Below, piece by piece: positions 33,541 through 42,348 of a stretch of 64,000 nucleotides of DNA. The translations under genes and the position numbers were made by a program. Source of the DNA: DASXMT01 sp963812965 (GTDB lineage: Bacteria > Actinomycetota > Acidimicrobiia > Acidimicrobiales > RAAP-2); NCBI GenBank assembly GCA_963812965.1, contig CAWEXG010000002.1, positions 124,001 through 188,000 on the forward strand, given 5' to 3'. Every line of letters starts with the position of its first letter. Within the stretch, counting starts at the first letter, position 1. The notes beneath the pieces were generated by a model. That model saw nothing but the letters and a program-made list of their open reading frames with translations, ran no database searches and was not told where the DNA came from.

Positions 33541-34788
33541 CCCTTTGTTTGTTTTGCCGGATCGGCGGCGGTCTTCTTCGCCGAAGTCGTGGTGGTGGTG
33601 GACTTGGGAAGGGGTGTGGCCGGCCCGGCTGTCGTGGTGACAGGAATGCCGGCGGGAACCAGCTCTTCCCATGTGTTACCGGGCGTCAGGGTGATGGGCG
33701 TGCCGTTGGCCGCGGTCAGGGTGGCGGGTTGGGTGATCGACGACCGTTGCCAGGTACCGGTGATGGCCACCCCGTTGCGCAGCACCACCAGCGGTCCACT
33801 GCCAGTCGCCGTCACTTCGACCTCGAGGCCGCCCTCGGAGTTCTCGTACCACGGACCGTTGTTGGTCTGCACGGTCATGATCACCACGTTGTTGGCAGCG
33901 GTCTGGGAACCGTCGATCAGGATGTCGGGTCCGCCGGTGGCATAGGACCGGAGGTAGTTCGTTGCGCTGGGGTTCCAGGTCCAGGTCACGTCGGAAGTCG
34001 AGGAGAACGGGATGTGGGCGCTGTCGCCCGAACCGGCGACCGATCCGGCGGGCGGGATCGTGGAGTAGGTGAAGATCGGAGCCGGCGGGGTGGTGTCGGA
34101 CGGATCGAGTGCCCACAGCGACGCCGTATTGGTGAACGTGCTGTACGGGGCGACAGCGGCCGGGTTGCTGGATGATGGTCGACGAAGCGCCGTCAGGACG
34201 TTCTCATCGATGATGTTCGGCGTCTGGAGCATCTGGAGGATCGGATCGATCCCCCCGGCGTGGGCGAATATCGGCTTGGACAGCTGGGACATGATGGCGA
34301 CATCAGGCTCACGAGCCGAACGGAGATCGCCAACCAGGGACGGCGCCTGGCATTGGAAGATGGCGACCAGGCGGGTGATCGCTCCTTCCACCGGCTCCTC
34401 GAAGACGATGTCGGCGTTGTTGAGCCCTGCCGAGGGTCGGTCATCCGGGTAGTTGCCGATCTTGACGCCCAACGCTGGGCGTGCCGGGACCGTGCCACCG
34501 GGAGCCGGCGTGCCGGTGAGCGGGCAGGTGGGCGCTGGCGGCGTGGTTGTTGCAGTGGTCGTCGTGGGCACGGGCTTGATGGCGCTCGCCTTCTTCGTGC
34601 CGGACATGGCCACGAGCGCCACCACTGCGGCGATGACGACGACACCCACCCCGCCGAGTACGAAGAACCAGGTCTTGGGCGAGCGTCTTCTGAGCCCGCA
34701 GCTCCTTGCGGGACATCACTGTGGGGGGTGGGCCCCCTGCTCCAGGAGGACCGGGAGGATCGCCATGGGGGGTCAGATCGTCAGGCAT
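33537..34788 (-). pseudogene. DUF3048 (YerB-like) secreted/membrane protein, frameshift near N-terminus
   Basis: A membrane segment ('VGVVVIAAVVALVAMSG') leads into a Thr-rich linker and the two DUF3048 domains: 'RPALGVKIGNYPDDRPSAGL', 'NADIVFEEPVEGAITRLVAI', 'LVGDLRSAREPDVAI', then 'NVVIMTVQTNNGPWYEN'. In the start frame the protein opens 'MPDDLTPHGDPPGPPGAGG' and 'MSRKELRAQKTLAQ', but the membrane helix is in another frame (change near 34690). A TAGCCT box lies 9 nt before ATG 34788. Function unknown; YerB-like lipoproteins sit outside the membrane. Overlaps the cinA 3' end by 4 nt. Confidence 0.8.
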
Positions 34789-34893
34789 TGACCGGGAAGG
34801 CTACTCGGACGGCAGGGTGGTAGGGAGCGATCCCGGGTGCCTCTGTCCAGGCGGAACAGTGCCTCGGGCGCGCCGGTGGCGACCATCCAACAA

Positions 34894-34907
34894 CGAACAT
34901 GTGTTCG
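34894..34907. promoter_or_regulatory. LexA (SOS) box of recA
   Basis: CGAACATGTGTTCG matches the actinobacterial/Bacillus-type SOS box CGAAC-N4-GTTCG without mismatch, 170 bp upstream of recA and 4 bp before a TACAGT -10 box. Confidence 0.9.
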
Positions 34908-34911
34908 GGTC

Positions 34912-34917
34912 TACAGT
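34912..34917 (+). promoter_or_regulatory. -10 box (TACAGT) of the recA promoter
   Basis: TACAGT follows the LexA box directly, so bound LexA would cover the promoter. The transcript would have an untranslated leader of about 150 nt. Confidence 0.6.
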
Positions 34918-35076
34918 GACCGCAACACCGATGAAAAGCACGACGCCGAGCAGGCCACAGCATCGAATACCCCATCGGCACGGATCCCCGATCGTTCCTT
35001 GTTCGGGCCGTGTCACACCCTCTTCGTAGGGTCAGCCTGGTGCAATTGAACGACAGATACCGAGGAGAGCAGCGAC

Positions 35077-36150
35077 ATGGAACGTGACAAGGCACTCGAC
35101 ATGGCCCTCGGCCAGATCGAGAAGCAGTTTGGCAAGGGATCGATCATGCGGATGGGCGAGAACCTCCACATGAACATCGAGTCCATTCCCACAGGGGCGC
35201 TCGCACTCGATCTCGCCCTTGGCATCGGCGGGTTGCCCCGTGGCCGCGTGGTGGAGATCTTCGGACCGGAGTCGTCGGGTAAGTCGACACTGGCCATGCA
35301 CGTGGTGGCAGAGGCCCAGCGTAACGGCGGCATCTGCGCCTATATCGATGCCGAGCACGCCATGGATCCCGTGTACGCGAAGGCGATCGGTGTGAACATC
35401 GACGACCTGCTCATCTCCCAGCCGGACACCGGCGAGCAGGCGTTGGAGATTGCCGACATGCTCATCCGCTCCGGTGCTCTCGACGTGCTGGTCATCGACT
35501 CGGTGGCTGCCCTCACGCCCCGAGCGGAGATCGAAGGAGAGATGGGCGACTCCCATGTTGGCCTCCAGGCCAGGTTGATGTCCCAGGCCCTGCGCAAGCT
35601 CACCGGCACGTTGTCGAAGTCTCGGACCATCGCCATCTTCATCAACCAGCTCCGGGAGAAGATCGGTGTGATGTACGGCTCACCGGAGGTCACGCCGGGG
35701 GGCCGGGCACTGAAGTTCTACTCGTCGGTTCGACTGGACATCCGCCGGATCGAGACGATCAAGGACGGTGCCGACCAGGTCGGCAACCGGACCCGGGTCA
35801 AAGTGGTGAAGAACAAGGTGTCCCCACCGTTCAAGCAGGCCGAGTTCGATATCACTTTCGGGAAGGGGATCAGCCGTGAAGGCTCTCTCCTCGATGTGGG
35901 CGTGGAGTTGGGCTTCGTGAAGAAGTCGGGAGCGTGGTTCACCTACGAGGGGGAGCAGCTTGGCCAGGGCCGCGAGAACGCAAAGACGTTCTTGATCGAG
36001 AACCCTCAGCTCATGGCCGAGATCGACGAGCGAATTCGAGAGCACCTGGCGGCTCTGAACGCTGTCGACGATGCCGCACCCGATGCCGTGGCTGTCGCTG
36101 AGGACGGCGTGCTCGATCCGGACGAGCAGCCCATCATGCTGGCTGATTGA
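35077..36150 (+). CDS. recA: Recombinase RecA
   Basis: ATP-dependent strand-exchange protein and LexA co-protease. Length 357. 'MGENLHMNIESIPTGALALD' opens the core; Walker A is 'FGPESSGKST', Walker B 'LDVLVIDSVA', loop L1/L2 region 'LEPR'-equivalent 'LTPRAEIEGEMGD' and 'FINQLREKIGVMYG'. The acidic C-terminal tail is 'AVAEDGVLDPDEQPIMLAD'. The ribosome site GAGGAG is 8-12 nt upstream of the ATG. Regulated by the SOS box at 34894. No recX follows, unlike many actinobacteria; a terminator hairpin and opposite-strand genes follow. Confidence 0.98.
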   Translation: MERDKALDMALGQIEKQFGKGSIMRMGENLHMNIESIPTGALALDLALGIGGLPRGRVVEIFGPESSGKSTLAMHVVAEAQRNGGICAYIDAEHAMDPVYAKAIGVNIDDLLISQPDTGEQALEIADMLIRSGALDVLVIDSVAALTPRAEIEGEMGDSHVGLQARLMSQALRKLTGTLSKSRTIAIFINQLREKIGVMYGSPEVTPGGRALKFYSSVRLDIRRIETIKDGADQVGNRTRVKVVKNKVSPPFKQAEFDITFGKGISREGSLLDVGVELGFVKKSGAWFTYEGEQLGQGRENAKTFLIENPQLMAEIDERIREHLAALNAVDDAAPDAVAVAEDGVLDPDEQPIMLAD

Positions 36151-36214
36151 GAAGTCGAGCCGTGAGGTGGGTCAGACCGTCTCGATGGCATGGCCCGCTC
36201 TCACCGTTTCGCCG

Positions 36215-36243
36215 GCCCGGGATGACCTAGAGGCATCCCGGGC
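36215..36243. terminator. Bidirectional hairpin between convergent recA and methyltransferase genes
   Basis: GCCCGGGAT (36215-36223) and ATCCCGGGC (36235-36243) form a perfect 9-bp stem with an 11-nt loop in the gap between two convergent genes. Confidence 0.65.
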
Positions 36244-36297
36244 TGCTGCGTGTCCAGGCCACCGCTTTATTAGGCGGGTACTGGCTGTTGGCGACGC

Positions 36298-37047
36298 TTA
36301 CTTCGTGAGGACGACCACTCCCCAATGACGCTGTTGTGTCGTCACCGTCCGGAGTGTTCGGATCACCTGTCCTGGGCGTGTGGCGAGCAGGCGGTCCTTG
36401 GTCGTGACTTGATCGTGCTTCCCGTAGATGCTGCGGTGGATCTCTTGAGGATGGGGGAGAACCGATGCCGAGCGAAAGCCGACTGTCGTCCCTGCTGTCA
36501 TGATCTGCCGCGGTGTCATGTCACGCTCGTTCACCCCGAAGGTCTCCACTGCATGCACGCTTCCGGCTGATACGGCATGGCCGGTTCCTGGTTCACAGGC
36601 AACACAGACCCCACCGTTATGCAGGGACGCGTAGGCAGTTCGGAGAGGATGGAGTTCGTTCTCCGAGTGGTGTAGGGAATCGAAGAACACGGCGGCGTCG
36701 AATGAGCCGGAGTTTGTCGGGAGCGGTTCATCCCAGTCATGAGCGAGAAAGGTGAGGCCGGGAACACGGTGCGCCACCGACCCGGCTTCGATGGCTTCAG
36801 GCGAGAAGTCGACCCCCAGGACTTCGTAGCCACATCGGGCCAGGAACGAGCTCGTCCAGCCTGTCCCACACCCCAGGTCGACGATGCGAGCCGGTGGGTC
36901 GGGCAAGAGGCTGATGACGATCCCGATCTCCATCAGGAGCCTGCCCCGGTCGTCCTGGGTGAAGGGCTTACCGAGGGACTGCACCAGCGCTTCCTCGGGA
37001 ATCCGTCGAAAGTACGAAGCCTCGACCTCTTTGTTCCACGTCGACAT
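36298..37047 (-). CDS. Class I SAM-dependent methyltransferase
   Basis: 249 residues with the SAM motif 'IVDLGCGTGWTSSFLARCGY', acidic motif II 'VLGVDFSPEAIE' and 'FDAAVFFDSLHHSENELHPL' (motif IV/post), a pattern typical of small-molecule or sugar/lipid methyltransferases. Substrate unknown. ATG 37047 lies just after the stop of the upstream DMFase-like gene (TGA-GATG), so the two are co-transcribed. Confidence 0.85.
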   Translation of the reverse strand: MSTWNKEVEASYFRRIPEEALVQSLGKPFTQDDRGRLLMEIGIVISLLPDPPARIVDLGCGTGWTSSFLARCGYEVLGVDFSPEAIEAGSVAHRVPGLTFLAHDWDEPLPTNSGSFDAAVFFDSLHHSENELHPLRTAYASLHNGGVCVACEPGTGHAVSAGSVHAVETFGVNERDMTPRQIMTAGTTVGFRSASVLPHPQEIHRSIYGKHDQVTTKDRLLATRPGQVIRTLRTVTTQQRHWGVVVLTK

Positions 37048-37048
37048 C

Positions 37049-38851
37049 TCAGGCCGCGTTGCTCTGTGCTGGAGTGGCGATGGATGCCGAGCCCCCGCCG
37101 TAGACCTGCTTCCAGTTTCCCTGGGAGGGTTGTATGGCACTGGCGGGCCCGGTGCCGATGACCGAGTACAGGTTCTCCATGACCCGGAGCAGCGGCGTGC
37201 TGATAGCGGGGTTGGGCTCTGGAATGACGTTTGGTGGTACCAGCGTGCTGTCCACCAGGTTCCCGACCCAGCTGGCATTGCCGGAGGCGAAGACCCCGCC
37301 ACCGCCCGGGACGGTGTACCAGGTGACGTCGGAGTAGTTGTTGCCGCGGTTGGGGACGATCGAGTGGGCAACTACGTCGAGGTTCGTCGGCCCCGGAGCG
37401 CCCGGGACGTAGCGGTCGAACTCGCCCACCACGACCTGTGGCAGTTGCTGTCCCTGCGTGAACCCGGTCCCTGCGAAGAGCCAGGACGAGGCGTCGGTGA
37501 TCACCATGTTGGCTTGAGCGGCGACGTCCTGGTACATGCTTCCGATCAACAGGCTCTCGGGTTGGGAGACCGGAGGATCGGGCCAATTGACGGTGACCAG
37601 GGCGTTGTTGACGTTGTAGAGCGGATCCTCTTCGGCATCCTTGTAACAGATCTGGAGGCGGTTCGGGCCTACGGACGAGCTGTCGAACCGAATCTGGCGG
37701 TAGCAGGCGTTCGCCCCGAGGAATGCGAGGTTGACACCGGCGGTCAACGCCGAGGCTGCGCCTTGTCGCATCGGTGTGGACCAGTACTCGTCGTGGCCGA
37801 GGCTTATCAAGGCCTTGTGCTTGGTGAGCAGTTGGGGTTGGGCATGCAGGTCGACGTCGGTCCAGTAGGTGACGTCCAGGCCCAGCCTCTCCGCCTGGAA
37901 GATGACGGGGAACTCGTTGCCCGTGAAGTCTGCCGATCCTGAGCCCCAGTCGTAGTCGTAGGGTCGGTCGAACGAGACGACCCGGGCCCGGTTGTCGTAG
38001 TTCCCGTTTCCTGGAGCGTGGGTGAAGGACAGCGCCCCGTTGAGGTTGCCGTAGTACAGGCTGTACCCGCCATACCGGTTGTAGGCCTGCCAGGTGGTCA
38101 CGCTGCTCTGGATGACGATGGCGGCGGTGGACGCGTCGTCACGGACGCAGAGAGGGACGAACTGCTGCTCGCTGTCGGGCCCGACCAGCTTCAACAGATA
38201 CGCGCCCGGGGGCCATGTTTTGACCGACCGTGATGGAGAGGGATGGGCTCCACTGACATTCGATGGTGTTGTTCGGGGGAACGATCACCGGTAACGACTG
38301 TCGGATACCAGGGACCTCTTCCGACTGCCAGACCAGGCGAGCGCCGACGCCGTGGTAGTAGCCCATCCGGTAGGCCTCGACGTGGAACGTGGGAGCTTTG
38401 GTGTTGACGAACAGCGTCAGGGTGTCACCTGCCACCGCACTGACCTGACTGGCGAACCCCTCGATGTCGCCGGAGTTCTGCGCGGGTCGTCACCCACCAG
38501 GCATCTCCGGCCTTAGCGTTCTCGGCGATGATGGCCGGCGATGTGGGGATGGTGACTCCGTCGGCCAGCTTCGTCGTGGTCGCACTGGCAGTGGTTGGAC
38601 GAGCCGGACGGGCGGCGCTTGGTCGACCCAGCGGCGTGCGTGTTCGTGTCCGGACCGCCGGAGCTGGCCTCGTAGATGCCGTAGCCCGCGGCACCTGCAG
38701 CCAGCACACCTCCGATGGCAGCCATCCGGCGGATGAAGTAGCGCCGGCTCATCTGGTCTCGCTGGCTCCTGGACTGCTGGATCTGCTGCCGGGTACGAGC
38801 GGGTTGCCCGCCAGCCACCCCCGGCCCGTTGTTCTCACCAGCATCGACCAC
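37049..38851 (-). pseudogene. Tat-exported protein with N,N-dimethylformamidase beta-like C-terminal domain, frame-shifted
   Basis: A twin-arginine signal ('SRRYFIRRMAAIGGVLAAGA') near residue 35 directs export. The C-terminal 380 residues ('SSVTTWQAYNRYGGYSLYYG', 'ALISLGHDEYWSTPMRQGA', 'ANACYRQIRFDSSSVGPNRL') match the domain named after the beta subunit of N,N-dimethylformamidase, here a secreted stand-alone form. The middle part 'DTLTLFVNTKAPTFHVEAYR' is Ig-like. Frame changes near 38640, 38490 and 38230 separate the pieces. GTG 38851 follows TATCGT by 6 nt. The true substrate of such exported proteins is unknown; a surface polysaccharide or peptide-linked role with the adjacent methyltransferase is possible. 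Confidence 0.75.
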
Positions 38852-38857
38852 AGGCAA

Positions 38858-38863
38858 ACGATA
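38858..38863 (-). promoter_or_regulatory. -10 box (TATCGT), leaderless Tat-protein gene
   Basis: TATCGT on the reverse strand ends 6 nt before GTG 38851. Confidence 0.5.
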
Positions 38864-39067
38864 CCTGGTCAGCGGATCCTTTTGGACGAGGCGGCACCGG
38901 CGCCCGTCTGCGCTTACACCCCTCCACGATTACGCTCCACGGTGGGACATCGCCCCGCTCGGGCGAGTTCTGTGTCATCTGCACGTTCGTGGCGTGCCCG
39001 AAAGCGAGTCGTTCATGCCGTTCGATGTTGTTGTGCCAGGGCCCGTCGATGTTGTGAGGGCCGACCG

Positions 39068-39583
39068 TTGAGCCGTGACGCCGGTGCTGGCGTCCACAAC
39101 GATGAACGGGAGCTACGAGCGCTGTCAGTATCGTATGCCGCCGCCGTCGACTTTCGAGACGGCGACCGACTGGTCGGTTTGTTCGTCGAGGATGGCGAGT
39201 TGGTCGTACCCGACGTCCCCACCGACCCTCGTCCGGTCATCGTGCGCAAGGGCAGCGACTCGCTCAGACGTGTTCCAGACGGTCTTCGCCGTTACGCCAG
39301 GACGTTTCATGTGGTGTCCAACCACGAGTACGAGATCGATGGAGGACGAGCCAGCGGGACCGTCTCGTGCATCGCTCACCACATAACGGCGACGGATGTT
39401 GCTGGCACAGATGTTGCCGACACGGAGATGGAGCGTACGCCTACTGGCGGGACGGACACCGTATGGTTCATCCGTTATGCCGATGAGTATCGGCGAACTG
39501 CAGCGGGGTGGCGGATTCTCCGGCGCGTCCTGCAACTCCAGTGGATCGAAGAACGGCCCGTGGTACTGATCAGCCCGGAATGA
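39068..39583 (+). CDS. SnoaL-like / NTF2-family protein
   Basis: Small cone-shaped alpha+beta barrel, 171 residues: 'ELRALSVSYAAAVDFRDGDR' and 'LVGLFVEDGELVVPD' open the fold, 'HVVSNHEYEIDGGRASGTVS' and 'DEYRRTAAGWRILRRVLQLQ' close it. It resembles polyketide-cyclase-like or dehydratase (SnoaL_4) proteins; His and Asp in the pocket are compatible with acid-base chemistry. TTG 39068 is chosen because GTGAGGG lies 7 nt upstream. Substrate unknown. Confidence 0.8.
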   Translation: MSRDAGAGVHNDERELRALSVSYAAAVDFRDGDRLVGLFVEDGELVVPDVPTDPRPVIVRKGSDSLRRVPDGLRRYARTFHVVSNHEYEIDGGRASGTVSCIAHHITATDVAGTDVADTEMERTPTGGTDTVWFIRYADEYRRTAAGWRILRRVLQLQWIEERPVVLISPE

Positions 39584-39624
39584 GTCCTGACCTCATCGAG
39601 CTCGGACTCCTATGCGCTGGCTCC

Positions 39625-40560
39625 CTAAGCGTTCAGGAGCTCCCGTGCCCCGGTGTCCGACGAGGGGTGCCGGAGCTTCGACATGGCCCGGGCCTCGATC
39701 TGGCGGATCCGCTCCCTGGTCAGGCTGAAGAACTCGCCGACCTCTTCCAGGGTGCGAGGCTCGCCCCGATCGAGGCCGAATCGCAGCCGGAGGATCTCGC
39801 GCTCCCGCTCGTCGAGGGGAGAGAGCAGCTTGCCGATCTCTTCACCCAACAGTGCCAGCGCAGCGGCATCGAATGGTGACTCGGCGTTGACGTCCTGAAC
39901 GATGTCACCGAGCTCGGCGTCCCCGTCTTCTCGGAGTGGATCGGACAGGGAGAGAGGCTCGGAACGGAATCGCAACGCCTCGACCAGCTTGTCGTGGGAG
40001 AGCTCGACCTCTTCACCCAGTTCGTCGAGTGTGGCCGGTCGCCCGAGCTTGTACTCGAGGAAGCTCTTGGCCTTCTGGATACGGGCCAGTGTGTCTCCGG
40101 CATGTACAGGGAGGCGTACGGTTCTTCCCGTGTTGGCAATACCCCGAGTGATCGCCTGACGGATCCACCAAGTGGCGTAGGTCGAGAACTTGAACCCCTT
40201 ACGCCAGTCGAACTTCTCGACGGCATGGATGAGACCGAGGTTCCCCTCTTGGACCAGATCGAGAAGGGGCAGATTGGAAGCCTGATACTTCTTGGCGATG
40301 GACACCACCAACCGAAGGTTGGATTGGACGAAGTCCTGCTGGGCGTGCTCCCCCTGGAGCACGACCCTACGGAGCTCCCGCCTCTTGGCCGGTGTCAGCT
40401 TCGGTGTCGAAGCGATGGTGGCCGCTGCTTCGCGCCCCAGCTCTATTGCCTGAGCCAGTCGCGCTTCGTCCGCCTTGGTAAGGAGGGGATACTGTCCAAT
40501 GTCGCTGAGGTACAGCTTGACAAGATCTTCGCCATCCTGGGCTGCACGCTGCTTGTTCAC
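39625..40560 (-). CDS. RNA polymerase sigma factor, group 1/2 (SigA/SigB-like)
   Basis: 311 residues with region 1.2 ('DLVKLYLSDIGQYPLLTKAD'), region 2 ('NLRLVVSIAKKYQASNLPLL', 'DWRKGFKFSTYATWWIRQAI'), region 3 and region 4 ('REREILRLRFGLDRGEPRTL', HTH 'LTRERIRQIEARAMSKLR'). It lacks the long acidic N-terminus of housekeeping HrdB/SigA of many actinobacteria, so it could be a group 2 factor. GTG 40560 has AAGGAG 9 nt upstream, better than the ATG at 40608. It is transcribed opposite to its neighbours. Confidence 0.92.
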   Translation of the reverse strand: MNKQRAAQDGEDLVKLYLSDIGQYPLLTKADEARLAQAIELGREAAATIASTPKLTPAKRRELRRVVLQGEHAQQDFVQSNLRLVVSIAKKYQASNLPLLDLVQEGNLGLIHAVEKFDWRKGFKFSTYATWWIRQAITRGIANTGRTVRLPVHAGDTLARIQKAKSFLEYKLGRPATLDELGEEVELSHDKLVEALRFRSEPLSLSDPLREDGDAELGDIVQDVNAESPFDAAALALLGEEIGKLLSPLDEREREILRLRFGLDRGEPRTLEEVGEFFSLTRERIRQIEARAMSKLRHPSSDTGARELLNA

Positions 40561-40838
40561 GGTTGCTGACTCCTTCGTTTCCTCAGTACTTGAGGGGTTC
40601 ACCGGCAAGTGGCCCTGCCTGGTGCACGGTGCGTGAGGTATGGCTATCGCAGGCTTGGGAATAGCGAATGCTAAAGATCACTACTTAACTCTACCGGGCT
40701 GACCCACTGTCCCGGGCAACCGGCCTTGCCGCGGCCACTGTTGGCCCATGGTCACTGCTGAGACCGAGGTCAGAGGCCCGGCGCCAAGGGGTGGTCCAGG
40801 CTCGCCGTCCCCTGGACCTTGAGAAGGGGAATAGTGGT

Positions 40839-41312
40839 GTGGTGGTACGAAGCCGGACTCCGCCACATGAGCGACGATGGGTTGGAGTGGTCGCACTGCT
40901 CCTTGTCGCCCTCTACACCTGGTGGGCCACGAGTGTGGCGCCTTTCACGGCTGTCAGCTACATCGCCGTATCTGTTCCCGTCCTCGCACTGGTGATCACG
41001 TATGGAGCGATCGGCGGCCTGTCATTCGGGGTGGGGGGAGTGGGCGCTTCAACGTACTACCGGGAGCGTGCCGGCAGTCCTTCGGTTCGTGGCGTGCTCC
41101 CATGGGTGGCGATCCTCGTCGCCGCACTCGCTTTGGAGGGTGCCGGGCTTGCGCTCGGGGGTCGCTCGAGATCGGTACCCACCTTGAGCACCACGATCGA
41201 CCATGTTCTGGTCTGGCATGGCGGACGTGTCGTCCTGTTCGTTGTGTGGCTAGCTGCAGGATGGGTCCCTGTCTACCGGTTTGCCCGGCGGCATCAAGAT
41301 CGGACGGGTTGA
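40839..41312 (+). CDS. Small integral membrane protein (four helices)
   Basis: 157 residues with hydrophobic segments 'VALLLVALYTWWATSV', 'YIAVSVPVLALVITYG', 'LPWVAILVAALALEGAGLAL' and 'RVVLFVVWLAAGWVPVYRFA'. GAGAAGGGG lies 9 nt before GTG 40839. Its last helix resembles that of the next small gene. No known function. Confidence 0.7.
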   Translation: MVVRSRTPPHERRWVGVVALLLVALYTWWATSVAPFTAVSYIAVSVPVLALVITYGAIGGLSFGVGGVGASTYYRERAGSPSVRGVLPWVAILVAALALEGAGLALGGRSRSVPTLSTTIDHVLVWHGGRVVLFVVWLAAGWVPVYRFARRHQDRTG

Positions 41313-41313
41313 C

Positions 41314-41514
41314 GTGCTCGGCACCATCGGCTGGATCGTCATCGCCGTCGTTGTCGTGGGTTGGGAGCTGGTTGGTCGGTTCGGTCACGGTCGAACGCCC
41401 GACCTCGGCGAACTGGGGGCACTGGTCGCCATGCGACTGTCCGGACGGATCATCCTGATAGTCGTCTGGGTGTTCATCGGTTTCCATCTGTTCGCTCGGT
41501 ACACCCGACCATGA
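41314..41514 (+). CDS. Small two-helix membrane protein (DUF6186-like)
   Basis: 66 residues: 'IGWIVIAVVVVGWELVGRFG', a short loop and 'LSGRIILIVVWVFIGFHLFA'. The size and helix-loop-helix pattern resemble the actinobacterial DUF6186 group, named from memory. GTG 41314 starts right after the stop of the previous gene; a shared operon is likely. Its second helix mirrors the last helix of that protein, suggesting the two interact or are related. Confidence 0.7.
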   Translation: MLGTIGWIVIAVVVVGWELVGRFGHGRTPDLGELGALVAMRLSGRIILIVVWVFIGFHLFARYTRP

Positions 41515-41548
41515 CTACCGGCTCGGGAATGACGAGGACAGGTGTGCG

Positions 41549-42343
41549 ATGACGATTGCCACGGTTTCGCCACCCGCGTACTGGTCGTGCGTGGTCATCG
41601 CCGCATTCGGGTGTGTGGCGTTGTGCGTGGCGGCACGACATCACCCCGGGCCATGGACGACGGTGGCGGCACGGATCATCGGACTGCTCCTCATTGCCGA
41701 TGCGGTGAGCTACTCGGTGGGGCTGGCCGTCCAGGGCACCTGGTCGCCACGGACATCGCTCCCCTTGGCGTTGTGCGACATCGGCGTACTGGTGGCCGCG
41801 GTTGCCTGTTGGTGGCGAGTCCCGGTGCTGGTAGAGCTCACCTACTTCTGGGGGTTGGCAGGCACCCTCCAGGCGGTCATCACCCCGGATCTCAACGTCG
41901 GCTTTCCTCACCTGGTCTTCTTCCAGTACCTGGTGGGCCACCTCGGGATCGTCGCTGCTGCCCTCTTTCTCGTGGTGGGGATGGGGATACGGCCTCGTCC
42001 GGGCGCCGTGCTCCGAGTCTTCGCCATCACCTTGGCGTACACGGCGTTCGTGGGGTTGGTCGACGCCCTGTCCGGCGCCAACTACATGTTCCTGCGTCGA
42101 CCTCCGGGTGAGTGGACGCTGCTACGACTTCTCGGTCCGTGGCCGTGGTACCTGGCCACCGCGTCAGTGGTTGCCGTGGTGTTGTTCACTCTGCTCGACC
42201 TTCCGTTCTGGCCAGCCCGACGGCGAGCTTCCTCGACATCTCCGGCACACGGATCAGATGGGGGCACTCTTCTCGATGCTTCTACCGGCGGCGGTACTTC
42301 TGCTGTGATGCCAGGTGTGAACCAGGATGGGGGCGGTGACTGA
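41549..42343 (+). CDS. YwaF / TIGR02206-family membrane protein
   Basis: 264 residues, about seven transmembrane helices. 'SLPLALCDIGVLVAAVACWW' and 'ELTYFWGLAGTLQAVITPDL' are the family's polar-in-membrane segments, 'DALSGANYMFLRRPPGEWTL' another. Function is not known; some relatives sit with transporters. The next gene is an MFS transporter 6 nt downstream, so both are co-transcribed. Confidence 0.85.
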   Translation: MTIATVSPPAYWSCVVIAAFGCVALCVAARHHPGPWTTVAARIIGLLLIADAVSYSVGLAVQGTWSPRTSLPLALCDIGVLVAAVACWWRVPVLVELTYFWGLAGTLQAVITPDLNVGFPHLVFFQYLVGHLGIVAAALFLVVGMGIRPRPGAVLRVFAITLAYTAFVGLVDALSGANYMFLRRPPGEWTLLRLLGPWPWYLATASVVAVVLFTLLDLPFWPARRRASSTSPAHGSDGGTLLDASTGGGTSAVMPGVNQDGGGD

Positions 42344-42348
42344 CGGCG

